From assembly GCA_021773295.1 (NCBI GenBank), contig JAJFKI010000081.1, positions 1-64,000 on the forward strand: DNA of 64,000 nucleotides. The letters run 5' to 3'. Each line of letters begins with the position of its first letter. Within the stretch, counting starts at the first letter, position 1. The DNA comes from Gammaproteobacteria bacterium. GTDB taxonomy: Bacteria > Pseudomonadota > Gammaproteobacteria > UBA1113. The position numbers were made by a program, and so were the translations under genes. The notes under the pieces are model-generated. The model saw only the letters and a program-made list of their open reading frames with translations. It was not told where the DNA came from and searched no databases. Positions 7,880 through 16,167 of the stretch are shown one piece after another.

Positions 7880-9907
7880 TCACTTCTTCACTTCTACACA
7901 CTGCATACCTTTGCAATGATACAACGTGGTATAACCATTAGCTTGTTTTGATATGAGTGCAGGAGGCAGTTCACCCACCAAATCCATGGGAATGATAAAA
8001 ATTAATTGGTTCGCATGTAAGCGTTGCTCCATTGGGATTACCCACTGTTCTTCATCGCTGGGGTGCAAACGCACGATGCGAATGTCTGTGGGTTCTAAAT
8101 AATTTTCTAAGCCGCATAGTAAGCTCGTATGATATTGTGGTTTTTCAGTGATGGACTTCCAAGACAATTGCAATGTTTTACGCGCGGCATCAATGTAACG
8201 CGTTTCGGCTAGCAAGTAACCTAACTGTAATAAGACTTTCACTGCCACACCATTTGCGGCAGGGATGGCTTCGTCTACGAAAGATTTAGGACGTTGAATC
8301 AAGTCTTCGTGATCATGAGCCGTATAATAAAAGCCACCATTATCTTCATCGTAAAACTGGGCTAGTAACTGCTCAGCTAAATCAATCGCAAAGTGAATAT
8401 CACTGTTACGCCATTCGGCTTGTAGTAATTGCAATAAGCCCTCCAAAAGAAAAACATAGTCATCTAAAAAGCCCGGCTCTTGTGCTGAGCCATTGGCATA
8501 ACAGGTTTTTAATTGTGGTGCTTCCCATAGGTTTTGATGAATAAAGTCTACGGCACTTTGCGCGGCTCGAATATAATAATCTCGATCCAGTACAAAACCA
8601 GCTTTGGCCAGTGCAGAAATCGTTAATCCATTCCAGGAAGTTAATAGTTTTTTATCTTTTTTGGGCGATTGCCGCTGCGTGCGTGCTTGCAGTAATTTAT
8701 GTTTAATCCTATCAATCACTTCTATAACATCTTTTACTTCCATATTAAAATGTTCTGCCAAAGCTTGCTGTTGGCAATGTGCTTGCAAATGCCATTTGCC
8801 TTCGAAATTAGCCGGTCCTTCTAAACCAAAATAATAGTGCGCGATTTGTAATTCTTGATGATTCAATACTGCGGCAACTTGCTCTTTATCCCAAACATAA
8901 TACGCACCTTCTCCTTCATCGCTATCTGCATCTATCGAAGCATAAAACCCGCCCTCAGGATGCGCCATTTCATTCAGTAACCAGTGAGCCGTCTCGGTGA
9001 TGATTTGTTTAAAATGACTATGCTCAGTCATAGCAAAGGTACGGCTACAAAGTCCTAATAGCTGCGCATTGTCATAGAGCATTTTTTCAAAATGAGGAAT
9101 AGTCCAGGCTTCATCAACACAATAACGAAAGAAACCTCCACCCACATGATCGTTCAAACCACTCTGGGCCATTTTGACTAAGCTTTGCAGTGCCATTTGC
9201 AATATCATTGGCTCTTCTTCAGACTCTTTTTGTTGCTGAAATTGCCAATAATCGAGTAAAAATTCAATATTACTTGGCATTGGGAACTTAGGCGCACTAA
9301 CAAACCCACCGTATTTATTATCATAGGATTGCTGCAGTGCTAATTGCGCAGCGTTAAAAGGTGCATCATTGAGATCTTCAGCCGGCACTGGGATATGTTT
9401 ATTGATACTCTCTAACGCTTTTTTTAACATGGCATGTTGTTGCGTAATTCTGGCATGTTGTTTTTGATAGTGCTCTGCTACAGCTTCTAAGACTTGTTTA
9501 AAGGCGGGTAATCCGTGACGTGGCTCTGGCGGAAAATAAGTGCCAGAATAAAAGGGTAGTAAGGTTTTTGGTTCTAAAAAAATAGTCAATGGCCAACCAC
9601 CGGCTTGTCCTGTTAATAAATGGTGGGCTGCTTGATACACTTTGTCTAAATCTGGGCGTTGTTCTTTATCGACTTTAATATTGATAAACAACTTATTCAT
9701 GACATCTGCCGTATCGTCATCTTCAAAAGACTCATGAGCCATGACATGGCACCAATGACAAGCGGAATAACCAATGGATAATAAAATCGGTTTATCTTCC
9801 TCACGCGCAGTTTCAATCGCATCTTCACCCCATGACTGCCAAGCCACTGGGTTACTAGCATGCTGGCGTAGATACAAACTGGCTTGCTTGCCTAATTGAT
9901 TGTTCAT
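7880..9907 (-). CDS. DUF255/thioredoxin-domain protein (YyaL / SSP411 family)
   Basis: A 675-residue protein of the YyaL family (human homologue SPATA20). The N-terminal thioredoxin-like domain has SIGYSACHWCHVMAHESFED at about residues 45-64, with the characteristic CHWCH motif. It is followed by KVDKEQRPDLDKVY and GGWPLTIFLEP. The remainder is an (alpha/alpha)6-barrel resembling N-acylglucosamine 2-epimerases, with GGGFFRYCVDEAW, HFEKMLYDNAQLL and LTSWNGLTISAL. The family function is not established. Length and motifs are full size. It lies 17 bases downstream of ttcA on the same strand, so is probably co-transcribed. Start ATG 9907. Confidence 0.9.
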   Translation of the reverse strand: MNNQLGKQASLYLRQHASNPVAWQSWGEDAIETAREEDKPILLSIGYSACHWCHVMAHESFEDDDTADVMNKLFINIKVDKEQRPDLDKVYQAAHHLLTGQAGGWPLTIFLEPKTLLPFYSGTYFPPEPRHGLPAFKQVLEAVAEHYQKQHARITQQHAMLKKALESINKHIPVPAEDLNDAPFNAAQLALQQSYDNKYGGFVSAPKFPMPSNIEFLLDYWQFQQQKESEEEPMILQMALQSLVKMAQSGLNDHVGGGFFRYCVDEAWTIPHFEKMLYDNAQLLGLCSRTFAMTEHSHFKQIITETAHWLLNEMAHPEGGFYASIDADSDEGEGAYYVWDKEQVAAVLNHQELQIAHYYFGLEGPANFEGKWHLQAHCQQQALAEHFNMEVKDVIEVIDRIKHKLLQARTQRQSPKKDKKLLTSWNGLTISALAKAGFVLDRDYYIRAAQSAVDFIHQNLWEAPQLKTCYANGSAQEPGFLDDYVFLLEGLLQLLQAEWRNSDIHFAIDLAEQLLAQFYDEDNGGFYYTAHDHEDLIQRPKSFVDEAIPAANGVAVKVLLQLGYLLAETRYIDAARKTLQLSWKSITEKPQYHTSLLCGLENYLEPTDIRIVRLHPSDEEQWVIPMEQRLHANQLIFIIPMDLVGELPPALISKQANGYTTLYHCKGMQCVEVKK

Positions 9908-9924
9908 GTAATACCTCTTCCACG

Positions 9925-10719
9925 TTAAAATTCCACTAATTGTTCACGTTCTGCTTCTAAATGTTTAAAATCCCATAACTTACGATCCATCAATTGACTC
10001 AGCTGCACATTGCCAAGGGCATTTAATATATTACTGGGAATGTTGCGATTTTCAAGCGCCAAATTCGCGATCAGTTTTTTGACCCGCTTGCGCGCCAAGT
10101 TTTCTTGATTACCACAAAGATTACAGGGGATTATTGGGTATTGTTTCAATTTAGCATACTCGATAATGTCTTTTTCTTGGCAATAGGCCAGTGGCCGAAC
10201 AACAATATGTTTTTTATCATCGGTCAATAATTTTGGCGGCATGGAACTAATGCGCCCGGAATATAAAATCGACATTAATAAACTTTCAATCAAATCATCG
10301 CGATGATGCCCTAAGGCAATTTTCGTAAAGCCATGTTCTGTGGCATAGCGATAAATAATCCCACGGCGAAGGCGTGAGCATAAAGAGCAATAGGTTTTAC
10401 CCGGCTCAACTTTTTCTTTAACAATTGAATAGGTATCTTTATTCACAATTTCAAAAGGTAAATCCCGCTCACTCAACCAAGCCTTAAGCCCCGAATCATC
10501 CCAACCCGGCTGCCCTTGATCTAAGGTAAACACAAACAAACTGAACTTATTATTCGAACGCATCCGCAATTGATTAAGGATATTCACCATGGTAAAGGAG
10601 TCTTTACCCCCCGATAAACACACCATCACCTTATCCCCGGTTTGGATCATGTTATAGTCGGCAATAGCCTTACCCACGTAGTGCCTTAATTTTTCTTCAT
10701 GTTTTTCAATTGATTGCAT
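9925..10719 (-). CDS. ttcA: tRNA 2-thiocytidine biosynthesis protein TtcA
   Basis: ATP-dependent enzyme that thiolates cytidine-32 of certain tRNAs. The PP-loop ATPase motif [10 protein letters not shown] is near residue 36, and the two Cys pairs CSLC and CNLC are the [Fe-S] ligands of the TtcA subgroup. GHHRDD is also conserved. I chose ATG 10719 (MQSIEKHEE), which has AGAGAAG upstream; a TTG at 10758 would add 13 residues of atypical sequence. About 264 residues, slightly shorter than E. coli TtcA (311). Confidence 0.92.
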   Translation of the reverse strand: MQSIEKHEEKLRHYVGKAIADYNMIQTGDKVMVCLSGGKDSFTMVNILNQLRMRSNNKFSLFVFTLDQGQPGWDDSGLKAWLSERDLPFEIVNKDTYSIVKEKVEPGKTYCSLCSRLRRGIIYRYATEHGFTKIALGHHRDDLIESLLMSILYSGRISSMPPKLLTDDKKHIVVRPLAYCQEKDIIEYAKLKQYPIIPCNLCGNQENLARKRVKKLIANLALENRNIPSNILNALGNVQLSQLMDRKLWDFKHLEAEREQLVEF

Positions 10720-10796
10720 TGTTGTTGTGTCTTCTCTAGGGTCGTTAAATAGGAGCAAAGTTTAGCAGATTGTCTATTATGGCGCCAGCATAGTGC

Positions 10797-12488
10797 TTAA
10801 GAATATTTAGCTACTGTTAATAAGCCGGTGACATCGCGTTGCTCTTGCTCTCTTAAGGTGACTTGCTCGCTGCTAATAACCTCAAAGCCTTGCTGTTTAA
10901 AGGTGTCGAGAATATAAGCCTGGCTGTGGTTGAAGCGACCGGTTTGTTGTAAATGATAGGGTTCATCATCGCCTAGGTATTCTGTGGTAAAAGCCAAAAG
11001 GCTATGTTGGTGACAAGCTTGGTAGCAAGCTTTAACGAGTTCCTCTAATTTTCCAAAGTAACAAAAAACATCAGCGGCAACAATGACATCAATGCTATGG
11101 GTAAGTTTCTGTAAGGCGTTGATGATGTCTGCTTGGATTAATTCATCGTAAATATCTTTCTCTTTTGCGGCATTTAACATTTTTTCTGATAAGTCGACGC
11201 CGATTAATCGCTTTGCCATGGGTTTGAAGTATTCACCACATAAACCTGTGCCGCAACCTAAGTCTAATATGACTTGTTTTTCTCGTGGCTTTAATAATGA
11301 CGCTAGTGCATCATAAATTAATTTTGGAGCTTGGTAATTTAATTTTTGCAATAAATTTTGTTCGAAGTGATCAGCATAATGATCAAACAGGGCTGTCACA
11401 TATTCATCGGGTGCTTTATCAAAGGTTTCTTCTTGTAAGAGTGACGCTAGTCGGTATTGCAGGGCTTTATTATCAGGCTGTAAATCTAATGCCTTTTGGT
11501 AATGCTCCAATGCCATTTTATCCTTGCCTTGTTTTAATAAAGACGTCGCAAAGTTATTGTGAGCATCGGCATCATCAGGACTAATGATTAGAGCATGTTC
11601 ATAATGAAAAGCTGCGTCCTCCCATTTTTCTTGGCGCATATAAATCACCCCCATATTAAAATGGGCAGAATAATTTAAAGGATCGATCATTAATAAATCT
11701 AAATAGTGCTCTGTTGCTTGTTGGTAATTATTATCCGTCATATAAATAGCAGCGAGGTTTGCTTTGGCTTCTTTGTTTTTAGGATCGGCGGCGATGGCTT
11801 GATGTAATAATTCCATGGCTTTATCTTGCTGTGACTCTTTCAAATAAGCCGCGGCTAAATTAACTAAGGTTTCAGCGTGATTGGGCACTAAATTTAAAAT
11901 TAGTTGAAAATAATGTATAGCCTCTTTCACATTTCCAGCCTCATAGGCAATATTACCCAGAAAGTGTAAGGCTTTGACATCATTGGCATCAATCGCCAGG
12001 ACTTTTTTAAAGTGTTTTTCTGCCACTTTGATATCACTTTGCTGTAAGTAGCAACTGGCTAAATTGTTATAAGCATCTTTGTAATCCGGCTTATAGTGGA
12101 TGGCTTTTTCATAATGAGGAATGGCTGCCTTAAAATTTCCTTGACGATAGTAAAAATTTGCAAAATTATTATAAGCTTCAGCATAGTCAGGATGTAGTTC
12201 AATGGCTTTAGCAAAATGCTGTTCAGCTAAGGTGGTTTCTCGCTTATGCGTGTACACCATGCCCAAGTAATTATGACATTGTGCTGAGCCCGGATTAATT
12301 GCGAGAGCATTTAATAACTGTAACTCTGCTTCATCATCTCGATGCACCTGGGCATAGAGCGTACCTAACATCATCAAGCCATCATAATGCTCTGGCTCTG
12401 CTTCTAATAAGGTTTTATACAAGACTTCGGCTTTTTCAAAATCACCTTGTTGGTGAGCGGCGATAGCTTGTTGGAGCAAATCACTCAT
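10797..12488 (-). CDS. TPR-repeat protein fused to a SAM-dependent methyltransferase
   Basis: A 563-residue two-part protein. Residues about 1-345 are some ten tandem tetratricopeptide repeats (recurring A-x-x-x-N-x-A-x-x-Y and P-x-x-x-x-A patterns), a protein-binding scaffold. Residues about 400-563 form a class I methyltransferase with the SAM motif VILDLGCGTGLCGEYF, followed by LIGVDLSEKML. The substrate is unknown; similar fusions occur across proteobacteria. Its start overlaps the stop of rdgB by 4 bases, so it belongs to the rdgB operon. Confidence 0.85.
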   Translation of the reverse strand: MSDLLQQAIAAHQQGDFEKAEVLYKTLLEAEPEHYDGLMMLGTLYAQVHRDDEAELQLLNALAINPGSAQCHNYLGMVYTHKRETTLAEQHFAKAIELHPDYAEAYNNFANFYYRQGNFKAAIPHYEKAIHYKPDYKDAYNNLASCYLQQSDIKVAEKHFKKVLAIDANDVKALHFLGNIAYEAGNVKEAIHYFQLILNLVPNHAETLVNLAAAYLKESQQDKAMELLHQAIAADPKNKEAKANLAAIYMTDNNYQQATEHYLDLLMIDPLNYSAHFNMGVIYMRQEKWEDAAFHYEHALIISPDDADAHNNFATSLLKQGKDKMALEHYQKALDLQPDNKALQYRLASLLQEETFDKAPDEYVTALFDHYADHFEQNLLQKLNYQAPKLIYDALASLLKPREKQVILDLGCGTGLCGEYFKPMAKRLIGVDLSEKMLNAAKEKDIYDELIQADIINALQKLTHSIDVIVAADVFCYFGKLEELVKACYQACHQHSLLAFTTEYLGDDEPYHLQQTGRFNHSQAYILDTFKQQGFEVISSEQVTLREQEQRDVTGLLTVAKYS

Positions 12489-13075
12489 GGTCGTAATTGT
12501 TGAATAAGCTGTTGAATTGCTTTGCCACGATGGCTTAATTGATTTTTCATTTCAGGTATTAATTGTGCTGAGGTACAGTGATGCTCAGACACCCAAAAAA
12601 TTGGATCATAACCAAAACCATGCTCACCTTGTGGCGTTAGAATAATGTTACCCTGCCAAACACCCTGGCACAAAATGGGGGCAGGATCGGCGTAGTGTTT
12701 CAGGTAAACAATGGTACATACAAAGCTTGCACTTGATTCAGTTAAGTTTAACTCTTTTAACCGCTGTATTACTTTATTGATGTTATCTTCGTCCGATGCG
12801 TTTTCTCCCGCATAACGTGCTGAGTATAAACCTGGCGCCCCACCTAAAGCATCAATCACCAAACCCGAATCATCGGCAATGGTTGCTAAATTTGTTTGCC
12901 GACTGGCATGACGCGCTTTTATAATAGCATTTTCTATGAAGGTTAAACCTGTTTCTTGGGCGGGTGTGACACCGAGCTCTGCTTGCGCTTGTACTTGCAG
13001 GCCTAGGGGCAAGAGGAGCCCTCTTAGCTCCCCTAACTTCTTTTTGTTATTACTGGCTAAGACTACTTGTTTCAT
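12485..13075 (-). CDS. rdgB: Non-canonical purine NTP pyrophosphatase (RdgB/HAM1)
   Basis: House-cleaning enzyme that hydrolyses ITP, dITP and XTP to monophosphates, keeping inosine and xanthine out of nucleic acids. At 196 residues it is full length. Motifs are LASNNKKKLGEL at the N-terminus, IADDSGLVIDALGGAPGLYS with the catalytic Asp pair, and GEHGFGYDPIFW. It overlaps the preceding glutamate dehydrogenase stop by 4 bases and the following TPR-methyltransferase start by 4 bases, giving three tightly coupled genes. Confidence 0.95.
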   Translation of the reverse strand: MKQVVLASNNKKKLGELRGLLLPLGLQVQAQAELGVTPAQETGLTFIENAIIKARHASRQTNLATIADDSGLVIDALGGAPGLYSARYAGENASDEDNINKVIQRLKELNLTESSASFVCTIVYLKHYADPAPILCQGVWQGNIILTPQGEHGFGYDPIFWVSEHHCTSAQLIPEMKNQLSHRGKAIQQLIQQLRP

Positions 13076-14361
13076 TCGTCTAAGCTCGCATAATAACGAT
13101 GCGTTCCTTGCGCACGGTAAGCACTACTCAAGCGATTAATACCATGCACATACGCTGCGGTACGCATGCTGCATTGATGATGCTGCATGATTTCATACAC
13201 GTGGTCAAATTCTCTAGCAATGATGGTTTGCAAACGTTGGTGAACTTCTTCTGCTTGCCAATAATAACCTGCCTTATTTTGTACCCATTCAAAATAACTC
13301 ACGGTCACACCACCAGCATTGGCTAAAATATCCGGAATCACTAAGGTGCCGCGCTCATGTAGGATTTGATCAGCATCAAAGCTAATGGGGCCATTGGCAC
13401 CTTCGGCAATAGTCTTTGCTCTGATTCTTGGGGCATTATCTGCAGTGATAACATTTTCCAAGGCAGCTGGAATTAAAATGTCGACATCTAATTCTAATAA
13501 TTCTTCATTACTAATGGTTTTAGCATCCACCACTTCGCACACCGAGCCTTCACAGTAAATTGCTTTCACTCGACGGGTTTCATTTTTCGCTTTCACGATA
13601 CTGGGTATATCCAACCCTTCGGGACGATAAATACCACCTTGCGAATCACTTAACGCCACGATGCGATAACCATCTCTTTGCAGTAGGGCTGCCGCATGTT
13701 GCGCCACGTTTCCGAAACCTTGCAGGGCAACCGTTAAGGTTTTTGGATCCCAGGCTTTTTTTGCTGTTAACTCTTTAATGCTGTAATACACGCCGCGCCC
13801 AGTCGCATCTTCTCGCCCAGCACTGCCACCTAAGGGTAAGGGCTTACCGGTAATCACTGCTGGTGTATATTGACGTTTAATTTTAGAGTATTCATCCATC
13901 ATCCAACCCATGATGCGCGCATTCGTATAGACATCAGGCGCTGGGATATCGGTGTCAGGGCCAATAAAATCTGCCATTTGCCCCATGAAACCACGACTCA
14001 AACGCTCCAGCTCCATGCGCGATAATGATTTTGGATCCACGATAATGCCACCCTTGGCACCGCCATAAGGTAGACCCACAACGGCACATTTGAACGTCAT
14101 CCAAAAGGCTAAGGCTTTCACTTCATCCACACAGACTTGTGGATGATAACGAATACCCCCTTTAGTCGGACCACGCGTACTATCGTGTTGTACACGATAA
14201 CCTTTAAAAATTTCTAAAGAACCATTATCTCGACGCAAGGGTATGCCTACTTCCAACGTCGCCTTGGTATGGCGCAAACGCTCTAATTCTTCCTCATCAA
14301 CATCCGCATATTTCGCGGCTAAATCTAAATTTTTAATGGCATCTGCAAATATACTAGACAT
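13072..14361 (-). CDS. Glutamate dehydrogenase (Glu/Leu/Phe/Val dehydrogenase family)
   Basis: A 429-residue NAD(P)-dependent oxidative deaminase interconverting glutamate and 2-oxoglutarate. The active-site segment VVGLPYGGAKGGI has the catalytic Lys. PAPDVYTNARIMGWMMDEYSK is the second signature and VALQGFGNVAQHAA the nucleotide-binding Rossmann loop. The K-GGIRYHP substrate motif is also intact. The ATG overlaps the permease gene by 8 bases. Pairing with an amino acid permease suggests glutamate uptake and use as carbon source, common in intracellular Legionellales. Confidence 0.92.
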   Translation of the reverse strand: MSSIFADAIKNLDLAAKYADVDEEELERLRHTKATLEVGIPLRRDNGSLEIFKGYRVQHDSTRGPTKGGIRYHPQVCVDEVKALAFWMTFKCAVVGLPYGGAKGGIIVDPKSLSRMELERLSRGFMGQMADFIGPDTDIPAPDVYTNARIMGWMMDEYSKIKRQYTPAVITGKPLPLGGSAGREDATGRGVYYSIKELTAKKAWDPKTLTVALQGFGNVAQHAAALLQRDGYRIVALSDSQGGIYRPEGLDIPSIVKAKNETRRVKAIYCEGSVCEVVDAKTISNEELLELDVDILIPAALENVITADNAPRIRAKTIAEGANGPISFDADQILHERGTLVIPDILANAGGVTVSYFEWVQNKAGYYWQAEEVHQRLQTIIAREFDHVYEIMQHHQCSMRTAAYVHGINRLSSAYRAQGTHRYYASLDE

Positions 14362-15760
14362 TTTTTTTCCTTCTTGATTGAATTAAATGTTTAATGAACA
14401 TAATGATGAGTGGTGAGCACGTCATGATGATAAGTCCACTCACTAATACAACTTCATAATGGGCTAAGCCGCCTACGTCTAAAGCATGGGGTGGGTAAAA
14501 GCCGATAGCAATTGTAAATAAACTGGTGACGATACCAATACCGGATACGAGCCAAATAACAAACTTACCACCAGGAATTTGAAACGGTCTTTTATGCCTC
14601 GCTTGTGAGTAACGCAATTTAATCGCCGCGGCAAACATTAAGATATACATGACCATATACACTTGTGCCGTCATGGCGGTTAACACCCAATAAGAACTAT
14701 TCACCGTTGGCATTAGTAAATACACCAATGCCAGTAAGGTCACAAAAATAGCTTGTGCGAATAGTAAGCGCGAAGGTGCGCCACATTTATTTTCTTTTTG
14801 TAAGGTATGGGCAATGTTAATGTCCTTGATAGCAATCAACAAACCGCGATTAGGCGCAATGATCCAATTACTCACGCCAGCGAGCGCACCGAAAATAATA
14901 CACACCGCAATCACTGGTGTCATCCATGCCATATGATCCGCAATAAAATAATTATTAAACGCTTGCACGATACCGGAGACTAAACTCAATTGTTGCTGCG
15001 GCACGATAACGGCGATGGATAAGGCACCAAATAACATCGTGGTAAAAATAAAAACCACTGCAATACACAGGGCAATCGGATAAGTGCGATGTGGATTTTT
15101 CACATCTTGCCCATGCACCGTGGCAATTTCCATGCCGCAAAAGGACAACACAATGGCGGTGAGCGATACAATGATATCTGGATCTTTTAAATTAGGAATT
15201 AAATCATGGGCCGCAAATTTTAATTGTACATGATGCCCCATAGCCACCCAAACAATACCAAGAATAATGATAAACAACATAGGGACAACTAAACCAAACA
15301 TGCCACTAAATTCACTAAATTTCGCCGATAAATTAATTCCCGCGAGGTTTAAAAAAGTGAGCCCCCAAAAGACAAGAATAATGACACTGATTAAATAATA
15401 TTTATCATTAGCCAAGGTGGGTGAAATAACATAAGCTAATGCTCCAGCAATGAAGGATAAAATCGTGGGGTACCAAATAACATTCTCAATCCATTGACAC
15501 CAGATGGCTAAAAACCCCCACTTGCGCCCAAAGGCTTCACGCACCCAAACATAGATCCCGCCAGTTTTAGGCCAGGCACTAGATAACTCAGAGGCAACCA
15601 AGGCGCTAGGCAATAAGAAACAAAGACCAGCAACACAAAAGAAAAAGATTAAAGCACTGCCAAACAGTGCCGTGCCCGGTAAATTACGCAAGCTATCCAC
15701 GGAGGTGACCGTGATCATGACAATACTAAAAATGCCTAAAGTTCGAACCGTTTTATTCAA
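14354..15760 (-). CDS. APC-family amino acid permease, glutamate/GABA-antiporter-like
   Basis: A 468-residue inner membrane protein with about twelve hydrophobic segments of the amino acid-polyamine-organocation superfamily. The start of helix 1 (MITVTSVDSLRNLP) and the segment ELSSAWPKTGGIYVWVREAFG match GadC-type antiporters. The start is TTG 15760, chosen because GAAGGAG lies 6-7 bases upstream; no in-frame ATG is near. It overlaps the downstream glutamate dehydrogenase gene by 8 bases, so glutamate or a related amino acid is the likely substrate. Confidence 0.85.
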   Translation of the reverse strand: MNKTVRTLGIFSIVMITVTSVDSLRNLPGTALFGSALIFFFCVAGLCFLLPSALVASELSSAWPKTGGIYVWVREAFGRKWGFLAIWCQWIENVIWYPTILSFIAGALAYVISPTLANDKYYLISVIILVFWGLTFLNLAGINLSAKFSEFSGMFGLVVPMLFIIILGIVWVAMGHHVQLKFAAHDLIPNLKDPDIIVSLTAIVLSFCGMEIATVHGQDVKNPHRTYPIALCIAVVFIFTTMLFGALSIAVIVPQQQLSLVSGIVQAFNNYFIADHMAWMTPVIAVCIIFGALAGVSNWIIAPNRGLLIAIKDINIAHTLQKENKCGAPSRLLFAQAIFVTLLALVYLLMPTVNSSYWVLTAMTAQVYMVMYILMFAAAIKLRYSQARHKRPFQIPGGKFVIWLVSGIGIVTSLFTIAIGFYPPHALDVGGLAHYEVVLVSGLIIMTCSPLIIMFIKHLIQSRRKKNV

Positions 15761-15905
15761 GCATCGCTCCTTCTAATCGTGGTCAGCATTATCCTTTAAA
15801 CCATCCCCATGAGCAACTTGGATAACCTTAAAAACTGAGCCCACTAAGAGATAATTGACCGCTGCATAAATATATTTTTTATTTATAACTAAACACATTA
15901 TTTGA

Positions 15906-16067
15906 AAAAAAGACTGTCAACACGCAGCTACTTGCGGCCAATTACCACAACATCATCAAGATCCCTTTGACCGCATGCTCATCGCACAAGCAAAAATCGA
16001 GAAATTAACACTCATGACTCACGACAAACATTTTAAACACTATGATATGCCAATGATGTTTGTTTAA
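15906..16067 (+). pseudogene. VapC-type PIN-domain toxin remnant (C-terminal third)
   Basis: A short reading segment ending in TAA at 16065 encodes the C-terminus of a PIN-domain ribonuclease: LPQHHQDPFDRMLIAQAK followed by LTLMTHDKHF. DPFDR carries the third acidic PIN residue and THD the fourth, as in VapC toxins of the type II toxin-antitoxin class. A TGA stands just upstream in frame (15903-15905), and no N-terminal PIN part or antitoxin gene is recognisable in the preceding 140 bases. This is therefore a decayed fragment, and the main content of the 407-base gap between the permease and the 954-residue protein gene. Confidence 0.75.
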
Positions 16068-16167
16068 AAAATCGAAACGAACTCAGGTGATAGTAAACAC
16101 GTTGTTCCAAAAAATAATCAATACGATGTCATTGGGCTGACAATTGTTGGTATATGCTGGGTGGAAT

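Noticed and set aside
7615-7951. Two short frames across the 7.76 kb hairpin repeat
   Set aside because: They arise from the palindrome; their sequences mirror each other and overlap the RNA terminator.
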